DNA of 64,000 nucleotides from Citrobacter sp. MGH106 (GCF_001037495.1 NZ_KQ089822.1:248001-312000), one strand, 5' to 3'; shown: positions 30,603-41,400, numbered from the stretch's first letter. Notes: generated by a model not told the origin, from the sequence alone. Program-made: numbers and translations.

Positions 30603-32891
30603 ATGAAAAAGGGTGTTCCAGGAGTAAGCGGTTATCAGGGACCGGCGGGTGGGTGGGGCGCGGTAAAAGCCGTCACTGCTTCAGTGTTTTCGCAAAAGGC
30701 AGTCGTGCGCGACATTATCGCGATGTTTAAAATGAACCAGGTGAAGGGGTTCGACTGCCCGGGTTGCGCATGGCCAGATCCGGGTCATCGTGCGCCGATG
30801 GAGCTTTGCGAAAACGGCGTAAAGGCAGTTTCCTGGGAAACCACCACGAAGAAAGCGTCACCGGCGTTTTTTAGCCGCCATCCGGTTTCAACCTTGTGGC
30901 AATACAGCGATTATAAACTGGAAAATACAGGCCGTTTGACGCATCCGATGAAATACGATGCCGGAACTGACACCTGGCAGGCTGTCGAGTGGGACATTGC
31001 GTTTCAGGAAATTGGCGAACGCCTGCGCAGCTATGATTCAGCACAGCAAGTAGAATTTTACACATCCGGCAGAACCTCAAACGAGGCAGCGTTCCTTTAC
31101 CAGTTGTTTGCCCGCGAATACGGCAGCAGCAACTTTCCCGATTGTTCAAACATGTGCCACGGCCCAACCAGTGCCGGGCTGACGCGGGCAATCGGTTTGG
31201 GGAAAGGAACCGTAGAACTTGACGATTTTAACCATTGTGATCTGGTGATTTGCATTGGACATAATCCTGGTACTAATCATCCGCGCATGCTTACCACGTT
31301 ACGCGATGTCGCCAACCGTGGGGCCAAAATTATCTCCATCAATCCGCTGACCGAAAGAGGGCTTGAGCGCTTTAGCTTCCCGCAGAGTCCGAAAGAGATG
31401 TTCACCGGCCAGGCGACGGAGCTCAGCAGCGACTACTACCAGGTCAAAATGGGCGGCGATGCCTCATTGCTCAAGGGTATTATGAAGGCGTTGATCGAAA
31501 TGGATGAGGCGCGGATCTTGCTCGATCAACCGCCGACACTCGATCATGCGTTTATTGATGAACATACCGCCGGATATTCTGCGCTGTATGAGGATTTACG
31601 CCAGCGTAGTTGGGCGGAACTGGAACTGGATTCCGGTCTGACGCGTAGCCAGATGGAAGATCTAGCACACAACTACAATAAGTCCCGCGCCACCATCATT
31701 TGTTACGGACTGGGTATCACCCAGCATAAAAACGGTACGGAAAATGTTCAGCAACTGGTGAACCTGCTGTTGCTTAAAGGCAATATCGGTAAGAAGGGGG
31801 CGGGGATTTGCCCTCTGCGTGGTCATTCGAATGTACAGGGTGACCGTTCTGTGGGGATCAATGAGGCGGCATCAGAAGATTTCCTGCAGCGGCTCGAAGC
31901 ACATTTTTCTATCACCGTTGCGCGTAAACATGGTCGATCCAGCGTGGAAAGTATTCGGGCAATCGAACGGGGCGAGGCGAAAGCCCTCATTTGCATGGGA
32001 GGCAACCTGGCGGTGGCGATGCCAGAACCGCAACGTACCTTCGCGGCGATAAAAAAACTGGATATGCAGGTCCATATCGCGACCAAGCTGAACCGATCGC
32101 ATTTGCTGCTGGCAAAACACAATTACTTGTTGCCTGCGCTGGGCAGAACGGAACGCGATATACAGGCTACCGGTGTTCAGTCTGTAACCGTCGAGGATTC
32201 GATGTCGATGGTGCATGCCTCCTGCGGTGGGCTGAAGCCGGCCTCCAGATGGTTAAAATCCGAACCCGCCATTGTGGCTGGAATGGCACGCGCCACACTT
32301 CTTCATTCGCCGGTAAACTGGGAAGACTTAGCCGGTAATTACGCGCTGATCCGCGAGGCTATCGAAGCCGTTATCCCGGAGTTTCATGATTACAATGCAC
32401 GTATCGCTGAGCCGGGTGGGTTTCGCATGGATACGCCAGCATCACGTCGCGAGTGGCGAACTGCGAATGGTAAAGCCAATTTTGTCGTCAGCCGTCAGCG
32501 CGCAATCGAACGTGAAAACCAACCTGTTGATGCGCTGGTGCTGGCCACGTTGCGTAGCCACGACCAGTACAACACCACTATTTATGGGATGAACGACCGT
32601 TACCGTGGCATTACCGGTCGGCGCGATGTGGTTTTTTTAAGTGAAGATGAAGCGACTGCTCGTGGTCTGATTCAAGGTGATGTTGTGAACGTTCAGGCAC
32701 TGGACGATAGCGGGCAGCCTTGTGTTGAACGCATGATGTACGGGCTAACGGTGGTGATTTACGACATGGCGGCGGGTTCCATTGGTGCGTATTTGCCGGA
32801 AGCGAACGTGCTGCTGTCACTCGATGCGGTCGACACGGAAAGTTTGACCCCGGCATATAAAAGCGTACCGGTTATCCTGATGAAAGCGTAG
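30603..32891 (+). CDS. FdhF/YdeP-family molybdopterin oxidoreductase
   Basis: A paralogue of E. coli YdeP (759 residues; here 762), a formate-dehydrogenase-H-like molybdopterin-guanine-dinucleotide enzyme of unknown substrate. The N-terminus has the single FDCPGCAWPDP motif instead of a full four-Cys 4Fe-4S site, typical of this subfamily. MGD-binding stretches are visible, such as EFYTSGRTSNEAAFLYQLFA and CPLRGHSNVQGDR. There is no Tat signal, so it is cytoplasmic, and no electron-transfer subunit is adjacent. YdeP is linked to acid resistance in E. coli. The ribosome-binding site is weak. It sits between yghU and gss, which are adjacent in E. coli. Confidence 0.92.
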   Translation: MKKGVPGVSGYQGPAGGWGAVKAVTASVFSQKAVVRDIIAMFKMNQVKGFDCPGCAWPDPGHRAPMELCENGVKAVSWETTTKKASPAFFSRHPVSTLWQYSDYKLENTGRLTHPMKYDAGTDTWQAVEWDIAFQEIGERLRSYDSAQQVEFYTSGRTSNEAAFLYQLFAREYGSSNFPDCSNMCHGPTSAGLTRAIGLGKGTVELDDFNHCDLVICIGHNPGTNHPRMLTTLRDVANRGAKIISINPLTERGLERFSFPQSPKEMFTGQATELSSDYYQVKMGGDASLLKGIMKALIEMDEARILLDQPPTLDHAFIDEHTAGYSALYEDLRQRSWAELELDSGLTRSQMEDLAHNYNKSRATIICYGLGITQHKNGTENVQQLVNLLLLKGNIGKKGAGICPLRGHSNVQGDRSVGINEAASEDFLQRLEAHFSITVARKHGRSSVESIRAIERGEAKALICMGGNLAVAMPEPQRTFAAIKKLDMQVHIATKLNRSHLLLAKHNYLLPALGRTERDIQATGVQSVTVEDSMSMVHASCGGLKPASRWLKSEPAIVAGMARATLLHSPVNWEDLAGNYALIREAIEAVIPEFHDYNARIAEPGGFRMDTPASRREWRTANGKANFVVSRQRAIERENQPVDALVLATLRSHDQYNTTIYGMNDRYRGITGRRDVVFLSEDEATARGLIQGDVVNVQALDDSGQPCVERMMYGLTVVIYDMAAGSIGAYLPEANVLLSLDAVDTESLTPAYKSVPVILMKA

Positions 32892-33042
32892 TTCCTGATG
32901 TGAATTTTTCTCCTCTGAGCGCCAGTCGCTGCGTTGAGGTGTATGATAGGTCGACCTCTGTCCGGTTAGTGTCGCAGAGCAGGCAATCAGAGCGAAAATT
33001 CACGCCAGACTGCTCAGGCTGTATTGTTTTGAGGTAAGGTGC

Positions 33043-34902
33043 ATGAGCAAAGGAACGACCAGTCAGGATGCCCCATTCGGGACATTATTGGGCTACGCCC
33101 CAGGCGGCGTAGCAATCTACTCTTCAGATTACAGCTCCCTCGACCCGCGGGACTATGACGATGATGCCGCCTTTCGCAGCTATATCGACGATGAATATAT
33201 GGGCCACAAATGGCAGTGCGTTGAGTTTGCGCGCCGCTTTCTTTTCCTCAACTATGGTGTGGTGTTCACGGATGTGGGCATGGCGTGGGAGATCTTCTCC
33301 TTGCGCTTTCTGCGTGAAGTCGTGAATGACAATATCCTGCCGCTTCAGGCATTCCCCAACGGCTCACCCCGGGCACCGGTAGCTGGTGCGCTGCTTATTT
33401 GGCAAAAAGGTGGCGAGTTCAAAGATACCGGCCATGTGGCAATTATCACTCAACTACTGGAAAATAAAATCCGCATTGCTGAACAGAATGTGATCCACAC
33501 GCCGCTGCCTCCTGGACAGCAATGGACTCGCGAACTGGAGATGGTGGTCGAAAATGGCTGCTACACGCTGCGTGATACCTTTGATGACACCACGATCCTT
33601 GGCTGGATGATCCAGACTGACGACACCCGATACAGCCTGCCGCAGCCGGAAATCGCCAACGAGTCATTGAAAATTGACGGTGCACGCCTGGAAGATAAAG
33701 GGCAATTTGATGGCAAATGGCTGGATGAGCAGGATCCGCTACAAAAAGCCTACGTGCTGGCGAACGGACACGTGATTAATCAGGACCCACACCAGTACTT
33801 CACCATTACCGAGAGTGCAGAGCAGGAGCTGATAAAAGCGACCAACGAGCTGCATCTGATGTATCTCCACGCCACTGATAAAGTGCTGAAAGACGATAAT
33901 CTGCTGGCTCTGTTTGATATCCCGAAAATCCTCTGGCCACGACTGCGCCTTTCCTGGCAGCGTCGTCGCCATCATATGATCACCGGTCGTATGGATTTTT
34001 GTATGGATGAGCGTGGGCTGAAGGTATACGAATACAACGCCGATTCTGCATCGTGCCATACTGAAGCCGGCCTGATCCTTGAAAGATGGGCTGAACGGGG
34101 TTACACGGGGCAGGGGCACAATCCTGCAGAAGGGTTGATTAACGAACTGGCGGGCGCCTGGAAGCACAGTCGTGCGCGTCCTTTCGTGCATATCATGCAG
34201 GATAAGGACATTGAGGAGAACTACCACGCGCAGTTTATGCAGCAGGCGCTACATCAGGCTGGTTTCGAGAGCAAAATCCTGCGTGGTCTGGACGAGTTGC
34301 GTTGGGATGAAGCGGGACAACTGATTGATGGCGACGGTCGTCTGGTGAACTGTGTCTGGAAAACCTGGGCATGGGAAACCGCGATTGAGCAGGTGCGCGA
34401 GGTGAGCGAAACCGAGTACGCCGCTGTTCCGATTCGTACCGGACACACCCACCAGGAAGTGCGCTTGATCGACGTGCTGCTGCGCCCGGAAGTGCTGGTC
34501 TTTGAGCCACTGTGGACGGTTATTCCCGGTAATAAGGCGATTTTGCCGATCCTGTGGCAACTGTTCCCACATCATCGCTATCTGCTTGATACGGATTTCA
34601 CTGTCAACGACGAACTTGCACAAACCGGTTATGCGGTGAAACCTATTGCAGGACGTTGTGGCAGCAACATCGATCTGGTGAGTCATGAGGAAGAGTTACT
34701 GGATAAGACCAGCGGTAAGTTCGCTGAGCAGAAGAACATTTACCAACAGCTTTGGTGTCTGCCAAAGGTTGCTGGTAAATATATTCAGGTCTGTACGTTC
34801 ACCGTAGGTGGTAACTACGGTGGCACCTGCCTGCGCGGTGATGAGTCGCTGGTGATTAAAAAAGAGAGCGATATCGAACCGTTGATTGTGGTGAAGGCTT
34901 AG
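33043..34902 (+). CDS. gss: Bifunctional glutathionylspermidine synthetase/amidase
   Basis: A 619-residue two-domain enzyme. The N-terminal CHAP amidase (about 1-195) has its nucleophile at Cys59 (KWQCVEF) and His in GHVAII. The C-terminal ATP-grasp synthetase (about 205-619) joins glutathione and spermidine. Length equals the E. coli enzyme. It links polyamine and thiol metabolism. A strong bidirectional terminator follows about 80 bases after the stop. Confidence 0.97.
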   Translation: MSKGTTSQDAPFGTLLGYAPGGVAIYSSDYSSLDPRDYDDDAAFRSYIDDEYMGHKWQCVEFARRFLFLNYGVVFTDVGMAWEIFSLRFLREVVNDNILPLQAFPNGSPRAPVAGALLIWQKGGEFKDTGHVAIITQLLENKIRIAEQNVIHTPLPPGQQWTRELEMVVENGCYTLRDTFDDTTILGWMIQTDDTRYSLPQPEIANESLKIDGARLEDKGQFDGKWLDEQDPLQKAYVLANGHVINQDPHQYFTITESAEQELIKATNELHLMYLHATDKVLKDDNLLALFDIPKILWPRLRLSWQRRRHHMITGRMDFCMDERGLKVYEYNADSASCHTEAGLILERWAERGYTGQGHNPAEGLINELAGAWKHSRARPFVHIMQDKDIEENYHAQFMQQALHQAGFESKILRGLDELRWDEAGQLIDGDGRLVNCVWKTWAWETAIEQVREVSETEYAAVPIRTGHTHQEVRLIDVLLRPEVLVFEPLWTVIPGNKAILPILWQLFPHHRYLLDTDFTVNDELAQTGYAVKPIAGRCGSNIDLVSHEEELLDKTSGKFAEQKNIYQQLWCLPKVAGKYIQVCTFTVGGNYGGTCLRGDESLVIKKESDIEPLIVVKA

Positions 34903-34981
34903 CCTTGTTATCCCCGTGCTGGCTGATTTGCCATCGCGGGGTTTTAACGAGCGAGCCGTAATCGAAAATCCAAAAAGTAAA

Positions 34982-35006
34982 AACCGCCATCAGGGCGGTT
35001 TTTTTT
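34982..35006. terminator. Bidirectional intrinsic terminator
   Basis: AACCGCC-ATCAG-GGCGGTT followed by a T-run on the plus strand, and by a GGTTTTTAC T-run on the minus strand. It serves gss and the convergent redoxin gene. Confidence 0.85.
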
Positions 35007-35007
35007 G

Positions 35008-35033
35008 AATAGTGGTGTTGGGTCTGGACTTAC
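35008..35033. repeat. Possible degenerate tRNA-Phe-derived att remnant
   Basis: AATAGTGGTGT directly after the terminator T-run is identical to 11 bases at 45520-45530, where it also follows a terminator and leads into a degenerate tRNA-Phe 3' end. Here GGTCTGGACT follows, which is loosely similar. It could mark the left edge of the accessory region. The match is short and could be chance. Confidence 0.35.
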
Positions 35034-35566
35034 AGTGCACACTGGCCATCGCTGCACCCTGATGTTACAGGTTCTTCTGAGGGAACAGACAGAGATTCGC
35101 TCAACAACGCGCCGATTTCTGCCCCCAGTGCCAGGTCGTCTACCTGACCAAAATATTGCTGGCGTAAGTATCCCTGCTGATCAATTAACGTCAGTGTCGG
35201 TGTACCGCGCATAGCGTAGGCCTGCATGGTTTGAGGAATGTCGCTTTCCGCAGACGGCATGTCCACTCCGACGGGAAAGGGGATACGGTATTCTGAAAGA
35301 AAGGTTTTCAGCGCTTGTGCGGTCATCACATCATGATGTTCGAAAACAGTGTGTAGCCCGATCACTGCCACCTTATCCTGCGGAAAAGTGGCGTAAACGC
35401 GAGAAACCTGCGGTAACCCGTGAGATACACAGCCTGGACACAGCATCTGGAATGATTCCATCACCACGACCTTGCCGCGCAGTGACTCCAGGGTTATCGG
35501 CTGTGGTGTGTTAAACCAGCGTTCAACAGTCAGGGCTGGTGCGCGCGGATGACGAATCTTATTCAT
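35030..35566 (-). CDS. Thioredoxin-fold redoxin (AhpC/TlpA-like)
   Basis: A 178-residue thioredoxin-fold protein. The redox motif is MLCPGCVSHG (CxxC, about residue 42), and the cis-proline is in MRGTPTLTLID (about 119). There is no signal peptide, so it appears cytoplasmic. The C-terminus ends in CSDGQCAL, a second cysteine pair that could resolve or shuttle disulfides. The exact family member is not recognised. It lies just after gss, at the start of the accessory region. Confidence 0.8.
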   Translation of the reverse strand: MNKIRHPRAPALTVERWFNTPQPITLESLRGKVVVMESFQMLCPGCVSHGLPQVSRVYATFPQDKVAVIGLHTVFEHHDVMTAQALKTFLSEYRIPFPVGVDMPSAESDIPQTMQAYAMRGTPTLTLIDQQGYLRQQYFGQVDDLALGAEIGALLSESLSVPSEEPVTSGCSDGQCAL

Positions 35567-35943
35567 GTTCTCTCCAGAATCCGCATGGATCTGCGGGTTA
35601 GTATCAGTTACTGGTTTACTTTACCCGGCAGCATTGGTTTACGAAGGTAACTTTAAATACATCCTCGACGCAAAGCAGCAGCGCGTGAACGGATGCATTA
35701 GCCCGTCATACCGGCCAACCCGCGTGAAAGAAAATGGCGACTCTCCCTGTGGGATAATAGTATCGACTCGGTATCATTCGATTGTATGCGCAGGCAGAAT
35801 CGCCTGTCAATGTAGTTTTGATTCGATACTATATGCAAGGAAAACTCCACACCTAGGCTGGAAGGTGTGCTTATCGGATATGTTTACTGGTAAACAGGAA
35901 CGGGTTGAGGTGACCTTGAAAAGGGACAGGTCAGGATAAGCCG
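35567..35943. other. Non-coding stretch with nested inverted repeats
   Basis: No convincing gene is visible. A plus-strand frame covering most of it has no family-like features. Between 35757 and 35832 nested arms occur: ATAGTATCGA/TCGATACTAT outside, ATTG/CAAT within, and CAGGC/GCCTG at the core. It may be an RNA structure or the scar of a lost element; nothing identifies it. Confidence 0.4.
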
Positions 35944-36462
35944 TTAGCTTTGGTACTCTGCTTTGCTGACACAAACGTTTGTCGGAGAAAAGGTATTCCC
36001 TAACAGATAAGCGTTGTTAATTTCATAAATCTGTACGCGTTTTTCAGGCATAGACAGGTCAAATATATTACGGGTAAACAACTTATCAGGAACGTCATCG
36101 ATATTATGTTTGTTCATTTTCATCTCGTTCATAAACACAGTACCGTTTTCTTCAATTCGATAATCGAAGCTGACAGAACGTTGCAAGATGAGTTGTTTTT
36201 CGGGACGGTTGCCTGATTCTGCTTGCGTTGATATGACGCCAGCAAAATCCAAAATGCCAGTGTTATCTTTCTGGAGTTGAACCATCAGGCTGCCATTGTA
36301 TTTCCCGCCTCCAGGTAGTTCAGGAAGCGAAAGTATGGAAATGCAGCGCACACTTATCCCGTGATGAGCAGGAATGACTGTCACACCATTAAGACTTAAC
36401 AGGGCGCTGCATACCAGCAACATGGCTGAGGAAGAAAGCAATATTTTATTTTTAATATTCAT
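35944..36462 (-). CDS. FidL-like membrane protein
   Basis: A 172-residue protein with one N-terminal hydrophobic segment (about 7-26) and a periplasmic or exported domain containing two cysteines. It follows the MarT-like regulator and overlaps its end by about 11 bases, the same arrangement as fidL after marT in Salmonella SPI-3. Its function is unknown; genes in this position next to ToxR/CadC-type regulators often encode partner proteins. The start at 36462 has AAGGA about 11 bases upstream; an ATG four codons earlier is possible. Confidence 0.75.
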   Translation of the reverse strand: MNIKNKILLSSSAMLLVCSALLSLNGVTVIPAHHGISVRCISILSLPELPGGGKYNGSLMVQLQKDNTGILDFAGVISTQAESGNRPEKQLILQRSVSFDYRIEENGTVFMNEMKMNKHNIDDVPDKLFTRNIFDLSMPEKRVQIYEINNAYLLGNTFSPTNVCVSKAEYQS

Positions 36463-37222
36463 GTATATATACATCCTTGCATCCGGCAAATTTCGTTTTT
36501 TCTGTATTTTTGAAAGTACAGCGGGACAGAAAAACACGCCCCTTTTCGCCGTAAACATACAGGTCGTCAGGCTGAAAAATAAATGATGCACCGGGCTGAC
36601 ATTTCAGGTGTAAATCAGCCATCTTTCTGGCCTGCTCAAGCTTGACTGGAGCCACTTCTTGCGAACTTTTATAAAGGGTATAAACCGGACATTGGTCAAT
36701 GTTGCCGAGTTTGTGCAATGGCAGGACAGGAATGCTGTTTTCTTTGCCACTAAATAAAGACATTACCGGGTAAGAAAGCATAAACAGCGAGAGGCAGATG
36801 GTAGTGAGCAGCGCTATTTTTACTCGCTTCGAAATCGGGGGGATGATTTTAGCGATGTGAGGGGGGGAGAAGGAGACACGAGGATGCTCTTCTGCCATAG
36901 ATATTAAACCCTCAGCAATAAAAAAGCCCACGCGTGGCACAGTCTGAATGATTTCTTGCTCACAACCAAGCTCCAGCAATCCTTTGCGAATCAGGGAAAT
37001 ATACTGGCTCAGTGAGTTATTTGATGCCTGCAGACCATTTTTGTCCCAGACATTGATGAACATCTCTTCTCTGGCGACGACTTTCCCTTCCTGCTGCAGC
37101 AGATAAGTCAGGATTCGGTTTGCTGTAATAGATAGCATTACTGAATTGTCAGGTATACTCAGGCTTGTCAAAACACCGTCATCACTTCTGAATGTAACTT
37201 CATTGTTAATAATATATTTCAT
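36452..37222 (-). CDS. MarT-like membrane-bound winged-helix regulator (ToxR/CadC type)
   Basis: A 256-residue one-component regulator. An OmpR/PhoB-type winged helix (about 1-105; ITANRILTYLLQQEGKVVAREE and SQYISLIRKGL) is followed by one membrane helix (about 133-155) and a periplasmic domain of about 100 residues with four cysteines that could form disulfides, as in ToxR. It is divergent from the giant autotransporter across 1.27 kb and overlaps the fidL-like gene. In Salmonella, MarT activates the autotransporter gene misL, so control of the neighbouring adhesin is the natural inference. Confidence 0.82.
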   Translation of the reverse strand: MKYIINNEVTFRSDDGVLTSLSIPDNSVMLSITANRILTYLLQQEGKVVAREEMFINVWDKNGLQASNNSLSQYISLIRKGLLELGCEQEIIQTVPRVGFFIAEGLISMAEEHPRVSFSPPHIAKIIPPISKRVKIALLTTICLSLFMLSYPVMSLFSGKENSIPVLPLHKLGNIDQCPVYTLYKSSQEVAPVKLEQARKMADLHLKCQPGASFIFQPDDLYVYGEKGRVFLSRCTFKNTEKTKFAGCKDVYIHEY

Positions 37223-38495
37223 TTTTTATTCATTAACAGAGTATCACTTAATTATAAACCATCACGATTCTTCTTTCTTGTTGCAGAATGATGAACTGCC
37301 TGATTGCCTAAAATGTAGTGTTTTATTTTTGTCTTTTGACATAAAAATTTAAAGTATCAGTTTAAATATCTATAGATGCGTATTTTTTTGATACAAATAC
37401 CTGGTTTTTTTGAGGGGTTTTATTCTAGACTCGTTTTTTTTTTGATAAAAACTCCCTGAAACATACAGTTCCAATATGTCGTTATTCCCTCGGATATCCG
37501 GAATGTTAAGGCGCACAACAGTAGCTATCAGTTCTGCTAAACAGGAATTACTTCGTTCTTACTCATGGTTCTTACCTTCATTATTCTATTGATACGTTAC
37601 TGAAAAGCGCTGATACGGACAAGATTTTGTGTTTCTGCATCGCTATTCATTTGCTCAAGTTGATAAGGGATCAGACGCGTTAATATCAACGTGTGGCGAG
37701 GTAATATTTATCTCATAACGATTAAGGTTCTCCAGAGCCATTAGGTCATTGATTGATTTGTAAATGACCTATGTTTTTAGAAAGATGGTATTTCACCCTT
37801 CATGAAAGGGCTAAAAAATCACACTAATAAAATAATAGAAAAATTGCAAAGCATCAAGAGACTTAAAACATTGGCCAGTAGCGTGTGATGCTTTTCGCTT
37901 ATTATATACGACAAGCAAAGTCTTTGAACCTGCAAAATTGGCGAATTGTGAAGTGAAGTTTTTCCAACTGCAGTCGTAGTCATCGTCCATGAATGTAATT
38001 TTTTGCAAATCAAGTGGATTGAATTTTTTATTATAAAGATTATAGTATGAGATTAGTCTTATAGATATCTTTGTCTATATTCAAATTCTCATTTTAAATG
38101 AATGGAGACTTATTATCATTTGAATTTTTACAGCCTTTTAATAAGCTGGAATTGTTTATTTGTTGTGATGTGAGTGTGTTGTGTAAATTACAAAATTTAT
38201 ACATATGATTATCAATCATTTGGTTGTTTTTTGTACTTTATTAACATAAAAATCTTTGCTGGCTTAAATTTATAGTCATATTATCTATATAATGTATCAC
38301 TTTCGATATAAATAGATATTGCTATGCTTGAGTAATACCATCCGTCGAGTACAAGTTGCTCAATGTTTCAGCGGAATACTTCCAGCGAAGAAGTCGTGTC
38401 CGTCCGCTGTATATTCATGAGTTCATCTACTGCTATGTGACCACGAAAATTTGCCAGTAAATAAAGGCATCGTGGAGTCCTTCGGAAAGGTAATT
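37223..38495. promoter_or_regulatory. AT-rich divergent regulatory region (1.27 kb)
   Basis: There is no convincing gene; the short minus-strand frames at 37811-38013 lack ATG starts and ribosome-binding sites. The DNA is conspicuously AT-rich, most of all 37980-38330, which suggests H-NS binding and antagonism by the MarT-like regulator. It must hold the promoters of both flanking genes. A hairpin with a T-run lies at 37742-37778, and GTTGATA (from 37658) / TATCAAC (from 37684) form another inverted repeat. Confidence 0.6.
37742..37778 (+). terminator. Terminator-like hairpin in the autotransporter leader
   Basis: TAGGTCATT pairs perfectly with AATGACCTA across a 12-base loop, followed by TGTTTTT. 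With no gene just upstream it could end a small RNA or attenuate the autotransporter transcript. It could equally be a dyad operator. Confidence 0.4.
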
Positions 38496-41400
38496 ATGAA
38501 TAAGATTTATAAAGTGGTATGGAGTGTGTCGCGCTCGTGTGCATTTGTTGTTTCTGAATTGGCTAATCGATCTGGTGCTTCAGTAGAAACTAATAGCGAC
38601 GTAGGTATTCGAGTTAATAACTATCGCTTTAATTTATCAACGTTGGCGTTAAGTATAATTGGTGCAGTATTCGCGACGCAGTCGGTAAATGCTCTGGCCG
38701 CCGATTATGTACTGCCAGAATACACACCATATACCAATAGTAATGGTGTTGGTCAGCTTGTTGTTGGCGATGGTGAAACGATGAATATCGTCACAGGCGC
38801 TAAAGGATATGGCAGTATTGCTTCCGGGGCATCTGGTTTCCAGACGATGACAATTCAGCAGGCAATGGATAGCGGGTATATTTCATCTGGTAGTGAAAAT
38901 ATAAACCTGAAACAAACGACATTAGGTGGTCGTACGCACAGTATTCAATATGTCGATCCTGTCACTGGAGCCTCACGCACAATACAGGTTTACGACAGTA
39001 ATAATTTCTCCACTAATAATATCGGCGATCTGACGACATATCTGGGGGTTGCAGTTGGCAACGGACAGTATGTCAATATGAAGCTGGCAACCGTAAAGTC
39101 GGGTGGTGAGCTTGATGTCAATATCGGTTCAAAGGGAAACGATTGGGCAGAACACACAGAGAACAAGTTTAATGCTGTCACTAAGGTTTCCGGGATTTAT
39201 AACGTTGAGACCAGCGCCAGCGATACAAAAGATGCCGTACTGAACTACAACTCTAAAACTATCGTGCAAAGCGGTAGCATCGGTAATGTCGCGGATACTT
39301 CTGGAAAAACGTTTAGCTTTAATACCGCAACTTACAATGGCACCTTCTCCAGTGCGTTAGGCCAGTATACCGTTAACAATATTGATGATTTAAAAACCTA
39401 TAATGATGCCCTGGTGAAGGCTGTTGAGGCGGGCCAACTCTCACCTGCAGACTATCAGGCTGAGTTAAACAAAGCCTATTCCACGGAACAAAAAAGCATC
39501 CACTTCGATACCAAGATCCCGGCCGGCGATGCTGTATTGCAGCTTGCAAACCGGGATGTGAATAGTTTCATAAAAGCTACCGGAGCGCACTCTGTCGTTA
39601 ATATTTCTGCTGATGCAAATATTCAGGCTGTGTTCAGTGATACCTCCGTGGTGACATTGACCAAAGGCGCCACGCTGAACAACAACGGTACGTTAGGGAC
39701 CGCTGCTGGTGCATCGGGGGGCGATTATGTCATTTCGGCACGGGACAGCATCGTGAATAACAACGGTGTTATTGACGGGGGTACCAGTCTTGATGTGAAA
39801 AACGCATGGGTCGGTGCACATACCGCGATTCTGTCGACAGGTACCACAAAAGTGCAGAATGACGGCATTATCAACCTCGCTTCTCACCAGGATATTTATA
39901 ACGCTTACGCTTTGCTGATGAACGACACGGCAACGTTTATAAATAATGGCGTAATGAATATTGCGACTGGCGGTGAACCAGTGCAATCCATCGATAGTGT
40001 ATACACCTACGGTGTATTTGCTCAGCATAATGTCGTTGCGACAAACAACGGGACTCTCTATATCGGACGTACCGCCCAGGCGGTAAAAGATGAAACGACC
40101 AGTGAGGTTGTGGTGACGCTCCCCGCCATTGGTATGTATGTGAAAGGTGGGACTATCAATAACCCCGGCAACATTACTATCGGGGAAAAAGTAGAAAATG
40201 CTGTTGCTATCAAGGCGGATGGTAGCGAGTCGCCAGATGGCATCAGCGTTAAGCAAAATGGTGTTATCGATATCAATGGTACCGGGTCAGCGCAAAATAC
40301 CGGGCTGATGGGTATTAACGGCGCGAAAGGTCTGGAAAACAGCGGCAAGATCAATCTGAATGGGTACAGTGCCAGCGGGATTGAGCTACAGGGAGGGAGC
40401 GAGGCGATTCACTCCGGCAGCATCAACATCACCAATGGCAGTACAACCGACAGTACGCAGAAAAACATTGGTGCCTGGGTTGAAGGATCGGGTTCACGAC
40501 TGACCATGAGCGGGAGTGTCAGTCTTGCTGCAGATAACGCGATTGGTCTGCATGTTCGTGACGGCGGTACGATCGATATTACCGATACGGGTAAAGTGTC
40601 TTTTGACAGTGGTAAGAACCAAATCGGTTATTTTGTTTACGGTAGCGGTTCTAAAGTCAACGCATCCTCTTCGACCCTGCAGGACGTATCGACTGAAGGG
40701 TCAACGCTATACCGTATTGAAGGCGGTGCAACCTTTGATGGTAGTGGGTCATCAGGTACGACAATGACGGCATCAGGCAAAGACTCCACTATTCTGCAAG
40801 TGACGGGGACGGGAAGCCATTTTGATTCCGGTTCGCAATCATTGAGCATCACGGGCGACGGTGCCACTGGTGTGCGTGTGGAAGGCGGTGCTGATGGTGT
40901 TATCACTAAAGATGCGGTGATTGTTAAGCTCTCCGGTAAAGGGACCACTGCCGGGATTGTTGATGGTAATTATTACGATCTGTCCGGGAATGTTGATGCG
41001 AGTCTGAAGGGCGACTCGGTACTTACCAGCTATGCCACATTGAATACCAGCAACACAGCGGATGGTGCCTTCGGCTACATCGCTCGCAACGGTGGTACGC
41101 TTAACCACCAGGGTACTATTGATTTCGCCCAGGCGGGCAGCACCGGCGTCCTGGTTTCTGGCGGCACGCTGAATAACGCTGGTGATATTAACGTTAATGG
41201 TGTCGCGGTCAGTATTGAAGGTGCTGATTCGGTTGTTAAAAACGATGCGACGGTAACCGCGACGGATGGCACAGCAGCCTATCTTGTTGGCAATGATGCC
41301 TCGCTGAGCTTGACCGGTTCGGGGGAAACCAAAGCAGCAGGAGACGCGCATGGCATCCTGCTGGCTAACGGCGCGAAAGGCCTGACTGTTGATGGCGCTA

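Noticed and set aside
35565..35939. 124-codon plus-strand frame upstream of the redoxin gene
   Set aside because: It has no good ribosome-binding site, no family-like features and runs through the nested inverted repeats.
37811..38013. Two short minus-strand frames in the AT-rich divergent region
   Set aside because: They begin at non-ATG codons without ribosome-binding sites and overlap each other.
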